From Paludibacteraceae bacterium (GTDB lineage: Bacteria; Bacteroidota; Bacteroidia; Bacteroidales; Paludibacteraceae): a stretch of 64,000 bases of DNA. This document shows, piece by piece, positions 43,044 to 51,958 of this stretch (the first letter of the stretch is position 1; each line of letters starts with the position of its first letter). Below the pieces are notes generated by a model. The model was not told where the DNA came from. It ran no database searches and worked only from the letters and a program-made list of their open reading frames with translations. Made by a program: the position numbers and the translations under genes. The DNA is taken from assembly GCA_024401475.1 (NCBI GenBank), contig JAKSKZ010000005.1, forward strand, positions 50,877 through 114,876, read 5' to 3'.

Positions 43044-43359
43044 TTAGAATTGTCACCAAGTTTCACGATCTTTATGGAGATTCGCTATTAGGTGTCGGGG
43101 TTTTACTCTGTTTGTAAAAGTCTATAACTTTAATCGAAAGGCAAAGATAAAAATTTTACTTCGCTAATCGAGGAAAATGGGTGATGCAGATGCTTAATTT
43201 TTGCAAAAAGAAACTTCGTCTCGAATAAATAGGTTATATTCGCAAAATAATTTGAATGGGGACTCTTTCATTTGGTTTCCTAACATAGTAATAACAGAAG
43301 GCAGACGATTGTTAGTGAACGGTCGAGATGTGTCTGTCTTTCATAATTTGATAATTCTA
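43044..43359. other. Intergenic region between MITE copy 2 and the first FKBP
   Basis: About 315 bp. It holds a minus-strand TATCTTTG (43142-43149) that may serve DUF4268 and a weak plus-strand TATATTCG (43235-43242) for the FKBP. No ORF or other structure was recognised. Confidence 0.4.
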
Positions 43360-43944
43360 ATGAAAAAAGTAAGTTACGCTTTGGGTCTTAGCATGGCCGC
43401 TAATTTTATGAACTCTGGTCTTAAAAATATCGATACAGAATCTTTCATGAAGGGACTTGTCGATATGTTGCAAGGTAAAACTCCAGATATGAGCATGGAT
43501 GAGGCTCAAGTTGTTATCAACCAATATTTTTCAGATCTTCAAGCTGAGGCAGAAAAGGCCAATAAGAAAGAGGGCGAGGCGTTCTTGGCTAAGAACAAAG
43601 AGAAGGCCGGTATTATTGTCACAGCAAGCGGACTTCAATATGAGGTGTTGACAGAGGGTTCAGGTAAGAAACCAAAACTCACAGACACCGTAAAATGTCA
43701 TTATGAAGGTCGTTTGATCAATGGACAGGTGTTTGATAGTTCGTTCAAGCGTAATCAACCAGCTAGTTTCCCTGTAAACGGTGTTATCGCAGGTTGGGTG
43801 GAAGCTCTTCAGATGATGTCTGTCGGCTCTAAGTGGAGATTGTACATTCCGTCTAATTTGGCATACGGCGAGCATGGAGCAGGAGAAATGATTGGTCCTA
43901 ACACGACGTTGATCTTCGACGTCGAATTGTTGGATATTATGTAA
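43360..43944 (+). CDS. Cytoplasmic FKBP-type peptidyl-prolyl isomerase
   Basis: 194 residues from the ATG at 43360, since the family start MKKVSYALGLSMAANF begins there. No signal peptide. The N-terminal half (1-85) is the helical dimerisation region of FkpA/FklB-like proteins. The FKBP domain (about 90-194) keeps VKCHYEGRLINGQVFDSS, VIAGWVEALQ and NLAYGEHGAG. It catalyses cis/trans prolyl isomerisation and assists folding. It is first of three consecutive FKBP genes. Confidence 0.9.
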   Translation: MKKVSYALGLSMAANFMNSGLKNIDTESFMKGLVDMLQGKTPDMSMDEAQVVINQYFSDLQAEAEKANKKEGEAFLAKNKEKAGIIVTASGLQYEVLTEGSGKKPKLTDTVKCHYEGRLINGQVFDSSFKRNQPASFPVNGVIAGWVEALQMMSVGSKWRLYIPSNLAYGEHGAGEMIGPNTTLIFDVELLDIM

Positions 43945-43965
43945 TTTCTTAAAGACGATTTTGGT

Positions 43966-44754
43966 ATGAATAAAAGAATTTTAGCGATTCTTCTTATCGG
44001 AAGCACGATGCTTTCTGCAAATGCCAAGAAGAAGGATAAAGATAAGGAGAAAGTTCCGCAGCAAGTGGTGTTGTCATCGGCAAAGGACTCTGCAAGTTAT
44101 GCAGTCGGCTTGTTGATGGGACAGGATTTGAACAAGACGTTGACCAACTTGCCAGGTTCCTATAATGTGGATCTTGTTATCGAAGCCATTACAAAGTCAA
44201 TGCGTGCCGATACACTCAATATGCCTTTGAAACCAGCGGATGCGGGTGCAACATACACAAGCTATGCTCAACGAATAGAGAAGGAGGAGGCTGATAAGAA
44301 TTTGCTTATGGGCAAGATTTTCTTGGAAAACAACAAGAAAAACCCCAGTGTTATCACGACTAACTCAGGTTTGCAGTATGAAGTCTTGCGCGAGGGAAAG
44401 CCAGATGGCTTGAAACCAAGAGCAATAGATAAGGTGAAGGTTCATTATCACGGAACTTTGATTGACGGAACCGTATTCGATAGTTCCGTAGATCGTGGCA
44501 CTCCTGCCGAATTTGAGCTTGGAAGCGTCATCAAAGGATGGACGGAGGGTCTGCAGTTGATGCCAATCGGCTCTAAGTATAAATTTTATATACCATCTGA
44601 ATTGGCTTATGGCAATCGTTCTGCAGGTGCAAAAATCAAACCTAACTCAGTTTTGATTTTCGATGTCGAATTGTTGGATGTGGCTGTGGCTGAGCCAAAG
44701 AAGATGAGTACGGGAAAATTCCAATTTGACCAATACGAAAGAAAGTATAAATAA
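43966..44754 (+). CDS. Periplasmic FKBP-type peptidyl-prolyl isomerase
   Basis: 262 residues with a cleavable signal peptide (about 1-20, ending SANA) and no lipobox Cys. A basic KKKDKDKEK patch and the helical N-domain (about 35-120) come next. The FKBP domain (about 150-238) has VKVHYHGTLIDGTVFDSS, VIKGWTEGLQ and ELAYGNRSAG. It sits 21 bp after the cytoplasmic paralogue and 12 bp before MITE copy 3. Confidence 0.9.
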   Translation: MNKRILAILLIGSTMLSANAKKKDKDKEKVPQQVVLSSAKDSASYAVGLLMGQDLNKTLTNLPGSYNVDLVIEAITKSMRADTLNMPLKPADAGATYTSYAQRIEKEEADKNLLMGKIFLENNKKNPSVITTNSGLQYEVLREGKPDGLKPRAIDKVKVHYHGTLIDGTVFDSSVDRGTPAEFELGSVIKGWTEGLQLMPIGSKYKFYIPSELAYGNRSAGAKIKPNSVLIFDVELLDVAVAEPKKMSTGKFQFDQYERKYK

Positions 44755-44766
44755 AGTATAAATAAA

Positions 44767-44965
44767 GGTGACCTCTATAAATTGATTTCGAGGGATTTTT
44801 GAATTTGTTTTGAGCAGGTTGCTGTGCGGAGGGAAGGAGCAGTGCGAGCACTGTGACTGACTGACAAGCAGCAAGATGCCAAAAGAAATCAAAAAGCACC
44901 GAAAAGTTTATAACAAGTCACTTAATGCTAAAAAATTACAAAACGGTGAATTTATAGAGGTCACC
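44767..44965 (-). mobile_element. MITE copy 3 (199 bp), opposite orientation
   Basis: Inverted ends GGTGACCTCTATAAATT and AATTTATAGAGGTCACC, perfect TAAA target duplication (44763-44766 and 44966-44969). Its reverse complement aligns with copies 1 and 2. It lies between the second and third FKBP genes. Confidence 0.92.
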
Positions 44966-44987
44966 TAAAATATCAATTATAAAATAA

Positions 44988-45701
44988 ATGAAAAAGAGTT
45001 TTTTATTGGGTTCAGTAATCCTTGCAGGATTGGCCCTCACTTCATGTCAGGATGGCGGGAATGCTATCCCATCATCGGTTAAACTTGCCAATACAGTTGA
45101 CTCTGTAAGTTATGGTTTGGGTTTGAACATTGGTTCTGATATGGCCAGAAACATCAAGACTTTGCCTGGCGGTAAGGTTAACAAGGATGCTTTGATCGTT
45201 GGTTTGGTTCAAGCATTGAACGAGGATTCTGCTAACTATAAGTTGGACATCGCTAAAGTACAAGACATGTTGCAAGACTACTTCCAAAAGGCTGCTGAGG
45301 AGGATAGAATGGCTGCACAATTGAAGAACGAAGAGTATCTTTCTGCTAACAAGAAGAAGGATGGCGTTGTTGTAACAGAAAGCGGTTTGCAATATAAGGT
45401 GATCAACGAGGGTACAGGAGCTAAGCCAAAGTCAGACGATGTAGTAAAGGTTCACTATACAGGTAGATTGACAGATGGAACTGTATTCGATAGTTCTGTA
45501 GAAAGAGGAACTCCTGCTGAATTCCCTGTAAATCAAGTAATCCCAGGTTGGACAGAGGCTTTGCAATTGATGTCGGTTGGTTCAAAGTATGAGTTGACTA
45601 TCCCTGCGAAATTGGGTTATGGCGAAAGACCTGCTGGTCCTATTCCTGCTAACTCAATTCTTTTGTTTGAGGTTGAGTTGCTTGACATCGTTAAGAAGTA
45701 A
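44988..45701 (+). CDS. FKBP-type peptidyl-prolyl isomerase lipoprotein
   Basis: 237 residues with a signal peptide and lipobox (LALTSC, Cys20), so a lipid-anchored foldase. The helical N-domain spans about 30-120. The FKBP domain (about 145-237) has VKVHYTGRLTDGTVFDSS, VIPGWTEALQ and KLGYGERPAG, all active-site positions present. The start codon lies 22 bp after MITE copy 3, so its ribosome-binding region abuts the element. It ends the cluster with a strong terminator. Confidence 0.9.
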   Translation: MKKSFLLGSVILAGLALTSCQDGGNAIPSSVKLANTVDSVSYGLGLNIGSDMARNIKTLPGGKVNKDALIVGLVQALNEDSANYKLDIAKVQDMLQDYFQKAAEEDRMAAQLKNEEYLSANKKKDGVVVTESGLQYKVINEGTGAKPKSDDVVKVHYTGRLTDGTVFDSSVERGTPAEFPVNQVIPGWTEALQLMSVGSKYELTIPAKLGYGERPAGPIPANSILLFEVELLDIVKK

Positions 45702-45730
45702 GAAAAAGATTTTTGATAATCATTTCTTTC

Positions 45731-45764
45731 GTAGAGACGTCACATTGTGGCGTCTCTTTTTTTA
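45731..45764 (+). terminator. Intrinsic terminator of the FKBP cluster
   Basis: AGAGACG (45733-45739) pairs with CGTCTCT (45751-45757), with an inner CAC/GTG, followed by T7. Confidence 0.93.
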
Positions 45765-45844
45765 TGCAAATATCATGAGGAAACTTTTGTTGCTAATATT
45801 TCATAATTCTTAATCTAAAATTCTTAATTATCAAAACTTCGCTA

Positions 45845-45875
45845 TTTCTCACAACTGCAAAAAATTATATATTTG
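45845..45875 (+). promoter_or_regulatory. Promoter of the TPR / beta-barrel operon
   Basis: TTTC (45845-45848) lies 19 bp before TATATTTG (45868-45875), 26 nt upstream of the ATG at 45902. Confidence 0.65.
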
Positions 45876-45901
45876 CGAAAACAAATTCGAATTTGGCAAA
45901 G

Positions 45902-48900
45902 ATGAAGAAGATTTTATCTCTTATGCTCGTGTCTTTTTGTGCAGTTTCGTTATCTGCTCAGAAGACAAGGGTTTACAGTAACCCCGACAAACTCTTCTAT
46001 GAAGGAAGAGAAATGTTCGATCAAGGACTTTATAGCACTGCATTTAGATATTTTGATGAATACCACCAGACGATTAACAAGGAGCACTCTCCTTTGTTTG
46101 CTGAGACGGAATATTATATGGCGAGTGCTGCCTATAAGATGAACCGCAGGGATGCGTTCAGACGTTTGGAAGACTTCATCGATACGAATCCTGAATCAAT
46201 CCGTAAGGGAAGAGTGCATTTCATGCGTGGTTCCATCTATTATACGAAAGCAAATTATCAGGAGGCAGTTGAGGCATTGTCTCTTTGCCCTGTGGCAGAC
46301 CTTTCGGCTGACGAAAAAGCGGATTATTTGTTCCGATTGGGTTATAGTCAGTTGCAATGCGGAGATAAGCAAAATGCCAAGGCGCAATTCACATCTTTGT
46401 TGGATTTGAACTCATCCAATTATAATCCTACGGCAACCTACTATAAAGCCTATATAGATTATACGGAGAAAAATTATGACGCGGCTCTCCCTGCCTTTTT
46501 CTCGTTGGAGGATAATCCTGAATATGAGAACATTGTTCCTTATTATATCATTCAGATTTACTATGCTAAAAAAGATTATACGGAGGTAATTAAGAAAGGC
46601 GAGGAACTTCTGCAAAAAAATCCAAACAATCCGAACAATGTTGAGGTTTACCGTCTATTGGGTGAGTGTGCTTTCATCAAGAAAGATTATGATAAGACGA
46701 TAGAATATCTTTCAAAATATGAGGCTAAAGCAACGCAAGTGCTTCGCAACGATATGTATATGTTGGGTATCTCTTATTTCAAAAAGGGAGATTGCAATAA
46801 TTCTATCGGCCATCTGCAAAAGGTGACAGTGGGCGATGACGTCATGTCTCAGAATGCTTATTTGCATTTGGGAAGTTGCTACTTGAAGATGAATGACAAG
46901 TCGGCTGCGCGAATGGCTTTCGAGTCTGCTTCAAGAATGGATTTTGATAAGAATATTCAAGAGGAAGCACTCTATAATTATGCATTGATTGTCTATGAGC
47001 AGTCGTATTCTCCTTTCAACGAATCAATTATTGCTTTCCATCGATTCTTGGATCTTTTCCCTCAATCAAAGTATGCAGATAGCATCTACGATTATATGGT
47101 GAATGTTTATCTTACTACCAAGAATTACGAAGAGGCCTATGCTTCTATCCAAAAGATTAAAAATAAGAACGCCAAGATTTTGGAGGCAAGACAGCGTTTG
47201 CTTTTCTGCATGGGTATTCAGAAATACACGGAAGGCGAATATGAGGAGTCAATCGACCTCTTCACCAAATCGACGGAAGATGGCAAATTCAATAGGTCGA
47301 CAGAGGCTTCGGCTATTTTCTGGCGCGGAGAAGCTCACTATCGCTTGAAGAATTTTGAAAAGTCGTCAGCAGATTATCATACATTTGTCAACTCGGTTGG
47401 TGCGAGAACTTGTGATGAGTTTAATCTTGCTCATTATAACTTGGGTTACAGCTATTTTACGGATAAGAAGTATAACGAAGCGTTGGGTTGGTTCCGTAAA
47501 TATGTCAACATGGAGGAGAAAAACTCCACTCTGATAGCAGACGCGAATAATAGAATTGGTGACTGTTATTTCCATAACCGCAATTTCGAGGATGCGGAGA
47601 AGAGTTATGCCAAAGTGTATGCTCTTAAGGGGCCAGGTGCTGATTATGCTTGTTTCCAACAAGGATTCATTCAAGGTTTGAGGAAGAATTATCAGGCTAA
47701 AATTGCCACTCTCAACAAGTTGATCAATACATTTAGAAGCTCTGAATATTTGGCCGATGCCCTTTATGAAATCGGTAGAGCTTATGTGATGTTGCATGAT
47801 AATAAAGCGGCTATATCGGTTTACGATAATTTGGCTCATGAATATCCTCATAGTGCGTTAAGTCGTAAAGGTCGTTTGCAGACGGCTATGCTTTACGATG
47901 AGATGAATGATTTTGACAAGGCGGTCAAGGCCTATAAATCTATCATCGATTATTTCCCTAATAGTGTTGAAGCTAAGACGTCGCTTGAGAGTTTGAAGAC
48001 AATCTATTTCGAAAAAGATGACGTGCAGGGTTATGCTGATTATGTGGAGACATTGGGAGGTCTTACCACTTTCAAGAAATCTGAGCAGGATTCTCTCACC
48101 TACCTTGCTGCTGAACGTATCTATTCGATGGGTGACTATTCTAAGTCTGTGGAGAGTTTCAACCGTTATGTGGAGAAGTTCCCAGATAGCGAATTGACCG
48201 CCAACGCTCATTTCTATATGGGTAATTGTTATTACCATTTGGGCAACAAGAAGGCCGCACGCGAGCAATATGAGTTGGTTGTGGCAAAACCGGGGGCTTT
48301 GAATATGGAGGATGCTTTGAGTCGTGTGGCAGAAATTCAGTTTGAGGCTAACGAATACGAGAACGCCATTGTGACGATGAATCGATTGCTTGATGTGGCG
48401 CAAAGTGTGGAAAACCGTCAGGCTGCAAAAGTTGGTTTGATGCGTTGCTATAATCTGTTGGATAAGGCTCAGGAAACGGTGATTGCAGCCAAACCTCTTA
48501 TCAAGGGAGATAATTTGGATCCTGCTCTTCGTAGAGAGGCTTTATATACGCGAGCAAAGGCATACGAAAAATTAGGCAACACGACCGATGCTTTTTCTGA
48601 TTACAAAGAGTTGTCTAACAACTGTCTTGACAAATATGGAGCCGAAGCTAAATATCGTGTGGCGGAATACCTCTATAATGGATTTAAGGGCGTAGATGCA
48701 GAGAAGGAGATCTTTGACTTTATCGACAAGAACACTCCTCACCAATATTGGTTGGCAAAAGCATTTGTCCTACTTTCTGACATATATATCCAGAGAGGAA
48801 ACGACTTCGGTGCTAAGCAATATTTGCTTAGCTTGAAAGAAAATTATAAGGGAGATGATGATATAGCACCAGCTATTCAAGAGCGTTTGGCCGCTATCGC

Positions 48901-48934
48901 GGAGCGTGACGCTAAGAAGGTGGTTAATGAGTAA
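45902..48934 (+). CDS. Large secreted TPR-repeat protein
   Basis: 1010 residues from the ATG at 45902 (a TTG 9 nt upstream is possible). A signal peptide (about 1-20, ending VSLSA) is followed by almost continuous TPR repeats, for example FRLGYSQLQCGDKQNAKAQF, ALYEIGRAYVMLHDNKAA and HFYMGNCYYHLGNKKAA. The beginning resembles the outer-membrane assembly TPR lipoprotein family but lacks a lipobox. It should be a periplasmic scaffold. It precedes the beta-barrel gene by 44 bp on the same transcript, so the two probably work together. It accounts for the largest periplasmic protein in the window. Confidence 0.85.
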   Translation: MKKILSLMLVSFCAVSLSAQKTRVYSNPDKLFYEGREMFDQGLYSTAFRYFDEYHQTINKEHSPLFAETEYYMASAAYKMNRRDAFRRLEDFIDTNPESIRKGRVHFMRGSIYYTKANYQEAVEALSLCPVADLSADEKADYLFRLGYSQLQCGDKQNAKAQFTSLLDLNSSNYNPTATYYKAYIDYTEKNYDAALPAFFSLEDNPEYENIVPYYIIQIYYAKKDYTEVIKKGEELLQKNPNNPNNVEVYRLLGECAFIKKDYDKTIEYLSKYEAKATQVLRNDMYMLGISYFKKGDCNNSIGHLQKVTVGDDVMSQNAYLHLGSCYLKMNDKSAARMAFESASRMDFDKNIQEEALYNYALIVYEQSYSPFNESIIAFHRFLDLFPQSKYADSIYDYMVNVYLTTKNYEEAYASIQKIKNKNAKILEARQRLLFCMGIQKYTEGEYEESIDLFTKSTEDGKFNRSTEASAIFWRGEAHYRLKNFEKSSADYHTFVNSVGARTCDEFNLAHYNLGYSYFTDKKYNEALGWFRKYVNMEEKNSTLIADANNRIGDCYFHNRNFEDAEKSYAKVYALKGPGADYACFQQGFIQGLRKNYQAKIATLNKLINTFRSSEYLADALYEIGRAYVMLHDNKAAISVYDNLAHEYPHSALSRKGRLQTAMLYDEMNDFDKAVKAYKSIIDYFPNSVEAKTSLESLKTIYFEKDDVQGYADYVETLGGLTTFKKSEQDSLTYLAAERIYSMGDYSKSVESFNRYVEKFPDSELTANAHFYMGNCYYHLGNKKAAREQYELVVAKPGALNMEDALSRVAEIQFEANEYENAIVTMNRLLDVAQSVENRQAAKVGLMRCYNLLDKAQETVIAAKPLIKGDNLDPALRREALYTRAKAYEKLGNTTDAFSDYKELSNNCLDKYGAEAKYRVAEYLYNGFKGVDAEKEIFDFIDKNTPHQYWLAKAFVLLSDIYIQRGNDFGAKQYLLSLKENYKGDDDIAPAIQERLAAIAERDAKKVVNE

Positions 48935-48978
48935 TTGATGTTATTCCAATTCAAAACAACGAATAAAAGAGTTTCGAA

Positions 48979-50715
48979 ATGAAAAGATTTTTATATACGG
49001 TTGGTGCTTTAATGGGTGGTTCATTGTTGGCTTCTGCTCAGACTGCACAAACTGACACGACCATTTCAAGGGATATCGAGATCGTAAAAGAGTATAATCC
49101 GGTGATTAAAGAGGCTGGCAAGATTAATACGATGCCGGAACTAAAGACGATTGATACGAAGAAAATCACGCCGAGTTATTCGGTGTGGACCAGTTCCTTT
49201 GACCCGAGAGCAGATGTAGTGCCTACGTTGGATTATGCTTTGGCTAAGGAGCCAGAGAGCAATCCATATGCTTCGGACTATTTTGCCAAAGTGGGTGTCG
49301 GAAATTATACTTCGTTCTTGGGCGAGGTTTATGCTCCATTGTATAAGACGGACAAATGGCTCGTTGATATATATGGAAAACATAATTCAACGATGAGCGA
49401 CATTACGCTTTCTGACGATCTTTATTCTGGCTTGGCTAAAGATGTCGAATCGGATGCGTACGCTAATGATAATCGCATTCGTGCCTCATTGCTTCGCTCT
49501 TATCGTAGATCTGAGTTGAGTGCTTTCTCTACATTTGGCTACAACAAATTCCGTTATTATGGATATGATTCTTTTGTAGGGCAGGCTTCTCAAAATGGTG
49601 CGGGTTCTTACGATGGGTATATGCAGGCATTTCATAATTTTGATTTGAACTTGAGGTACAAGACGAAAGGTTATGTGGAGAAATGGAAGTATGATTTGCA
49701 GGCTAACTATCAGCGATTCTCTAATAGAAACGACGTGGTGGAAAATACCATCTATACGAATTTTATGGGGGACTATAAAATGGAGTCGTCTTCATTGAGC
49801 GCTGTTTTTGAGATGTATAACATCATTATGGACGTTCCTTCTGACAGCTCTTATTTGTATGATTTTAAAAATATGGATAATGCGGCTAGCCATACAATCT
49901 TAAAGATTAGTCCAAGTTATCGTTTCGAAAGCAACAGAGGCGTTTTCCATATCGGAGTAAAGGGTGTTTTTGGTATTGGTCAAGGTCGCCCAGGAACAAT
50001 CATACCGGATATTTATGGAAACATCAAAATTCTTGACGATGCCTTGTATTTGTATGCAGGTATAACGGGAGACTACAGGGTGAATAATTATCGTAGTTTG
50101 ACGGCTTTGAATCCATATATAGCCCCTGACGTTCGTGTGGAAGATACATACGTTCCTATTGATTTCTATTTGGGTGCTAAGGCGAATGTCTTAAAGAAGG
50201 TGAACTTGGATGCGTTTGTTGGTTATAAGGTCTTGAATAATCCATATTTCTTTGTAAACAAGGGAATAGATTCTTTGTATCATCACACGTTTGATGTGGT
50301 TTATGATAAAGATGCAGGTTTGTTTAATGCAGGTTTGACAGCCATTTATAACTGGACAGATAAGTTAGGTTTGACACTTCAAACAAAGTATTATGCTTGG
50401 TCTTTGGACAAGGTGGATAAAGCATGGCAAAAGCCGACATTTGAATTGGATTTCAAGACCAGTTACCAGATTACGGATTATCTCCGTACGGAGTTGTCTT
50501 ATGAATTCTCTGGCGGACGTTATGCTTTAGTTGATGGACGTTCACTTTCCATGGATAATATTCACGATTTGAGTCTTGGCGTAAATTACAGCGTTTTAAG
50601 CTTTGCAAATCTTTTCTTGAATTTGAATAATATCTTGGCGAGCGAATATCAAAATTGGTATGGCTATACTGCTCAGCGTTTTAATTTGATGGGAGGAATC
50701 TCGTTGCATTTCTAA
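48979..50715 (+). CDS. Outer-membrane beta-barrel protein
   Basis: 578 residues with a signal peptide (about 1-20) and a short plug-like N-terminus (ISRDIEIVKEYNPVIKEAGK, about 29-48). Alternating aromatic strands follow from 100 to the end, and the final residues GGISLHF form the C-terminal Phe signature for BAM insertion. No TonB box or full plug domain is evident. Strands with repeated Y/F/W pairs are typical of transport or scaffold barrels. It follows the TPR gene and precedes a J-domain gene by 13 bp. Substrate unknown. Confidence 0.8.
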   Translation: MKRFLYTVGALMGGSLLASAQTAQTDTTISRDIEIVKEYNPVIKEAGKINTMPELKTIDTKKITPSYSVWTSSFDPRADVVPTLDYALAKEPESNPYASDYFAKVGVGNYTSFLGEVYAPLYKTDKWLVDIYGKHNSTMSDITLSDDLYSGLAKDVESDAYANDNRIRASLLRSYRRSELSAFSTFGYNKFRYYGYDSFVGQASQNGAGSYDGYMQAFHNFDLNLRYKTKGYVEKWKYDLQANYQRFSNRNDVVENTIYTNFMGDYKMESSSLSAVFEMYNIIMDVPSDSSYLYDFKNMDNAASHTILKISPSYRFESNRGVFHIGVKGVFGIGQGRPGTIIPDIYGNIKILDDALYLYAGITGDYRVNNYRSLTALNPYIAPDVRVEDTYVPIDFYLGAKANVLKKVNLDAFVGYKVLNNPYFFVNKGIDSLYHHTFDVVYDKDAGLFNAGLTAIYNWTDKLGLTLQTKYYAWSLDKVDKAWQKPTFELDFKTSYQITDYLRTELSYEFSGGRYALVDGRSLSMDNIHDLSLGVNYSVLSFANLFLNLNNILASEYQNWYGYTAQRFNLMGGISLHF

Positions 50716-50728
50716 TGGATATTCTGCC

Positions 50729-51481
50729 ATGGAATATCTTTTGATTTTCGTTCTGGTCACTCTGACTATAGGCTTCATAGCTTTTTCTTTGTATGAGCAG
50801 GTGATGCGTTATAAGGAGGAGAAAAATGATTCGACGAAGGGAGGGAAATTACCCGACATTGAGACGTCAATCGTAGATTTGATAGCACTTTCGATGCGGG
50901 CTGACGGCGTAGTTTCCAAAGCTGAATTGGCTCAAGTCAAACGCTTCTTCTTGAAAGGGTTTGGTGAGGAGAGAGCTCACAGTTTGCTGGTGAAGCTCCG
51001 TGACACATTGAAAAACAAGCATATAACAGATATACGCAGGCAATGTGTGCAGATAAACCAATCGTTGAATTACAGACAGAAGTTGGCATTGGAGAATCTG
51101 TTTTTGGCCATCGCATCGGTTGAGCCTTTACAAAAGTCGGAGGTGCAGTTTATCAAGTTATTTGCCAAATATACTCGTATCACTGTGGATGATTTGAATG
51201 ATTTGCGTTGCCGCTACTTCAATGATTCTATGTGGAATATTTTTGCTGAAGACCGAAAGGCGGAGGCGCCTCATGCCAATGAATCGAATGATGAGGCGTA
51301 TAAAGTGTTGGGTCTTACCGTGGATGCGGATATGTCGCAGGTAAAGCGTGCTTATCGAAAATTGGTGATGCAGTGGCATCCTGATCGATTTAGTTCAAAA
51401 TCGGTTGAGGAAGTTGCCATGGCGTCTGCTAAGTTTAGAGAGATTAATCAAGCCTATAAGACAATCTGTGGAACGGCTTAA
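50729..51481 (+). CDS. DjlA-like co-chaperone (TerB-like plus J domain)
   Basis: 250 residues: one N-terminal membrane helix (about 4-22), a TerB-like helical domain (about 45-165, DLIALSMRADGVVSKAELAQV) and a C-terminal J domain (about 190-248) with the essential HPD in MQWHPDRF. This is the layout of DjlA, which presents substrates to DnaK near the membrane. It lies 13 bp after the beta-barrel gene, so it may assist that envelope system. A terminator follows. Confidence 0.88.
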   Translation: MEYLLIFVLVTLTIGFIAFSLYEQVMRYKEEKNDSTKGGKLPDIETSIVDLIALSMRADGVVSKAELAQVKRFFLKGFGEERAHSLLVKLRDTLKNKHITDIRRQCVQINQSLNYRQKLALENLFLAIASVEPLQKSEVQFIKLFAKYTRITVDDLNDLRCRYFNDSMWNIFAEDRKAEAPHANESNDEAYKVLGLTVDADMSQVKRAYRKLVMQWHPDRFSSKSVEEVAMASAKFREINQAYKTICGTA

Positions 51482-51488
51482 AAGTTTA

Positions 51489-51518
51489 GGGCTTTGTGTT
51501 TTCACAAGGCCTTTTTGA
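51489..51518 (+). terminator. Intrinsic terminator after the DjlA-like gene
   Basis: GGGCTTTGTG pairs with CACAAGGCC (51490-51512) around a TTTT loop, followed by T5. Confidence 0.82.
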
Positions 51519-51586
51519 TGTTTACAAAGGAGTAATCCTCCTCTTTTATGGTATAAAAATGTTACATTTAATAATTGTTTTGATAT

Positions 51587-51892
51587 ATGGAATTTATTGA
51601 CTCATACAACCTCTCTGGATTGGTTATTGGACTAGTTACTTTCCTGATAATCGGATTGTTCCATCCTTTAGTCATTAAAGGCGAATATTACTTTGGAGTG
51701 AAAATATGGTGGGTATTCGCAATTCTTGGGCTTCTTGGATGCGTTGCCTCGATTATGTTAGACAATTTGATTCTTTCTGTCATGATGGGAGTGGTGGCAT
51801 TCTCCTCTTTTTGGAGCATCGGCGAAGTTTTCGAGCAACGTAAAAGGGTGGAGAAAGGATGGTTTCCTAAAAGGCAGAAGCCCGAAAAGTAA
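51587..51892 (+). CDS. DUF4491 family membrane protein
   Basis: 101 residues with three hydrophobic helices (about 10-28, 40-60, 62-80) and the family hallmarks GLFHPLVIKGEYYFG and FEQRKRVEKGWFPK. These match the DUF4491 family, small inner-membrane proteins restricted to Bacteroidota, with no known function. It stands alone between two terminators. Identification is by family resemblance. Confidence 0.85.
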   Translation: MEFIDSYNLSGLVIGLVTFLIIGLFHPLVIKGEYYFGVKIWWVFAILGLLGCVASIMLDNLILSVMMGVVAFSSFWSIGEVFEQRKRVEKGWFPKRQKPEK

Positions 51893-51919
51893 AACGGCGG
51901 TCTTGAATCGCTCAAAAGA

Positions 51920-51946
51920 TGTTGCCGCTACGGCAGCAATTTTAAA
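51920..51946 (+). terminator. Weak terminator of the DUF4491 gene
   Basis: TGCCG (51923-51927) pairs with CGGCA (51931-51935) and is followed by TTTT. Past it, 51944-51964 resembles a decayed MITE end (CTCGAAATCAATT). Confidence 0.5.
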
Positions 51947-51958
51947 AACCACTCGAAA

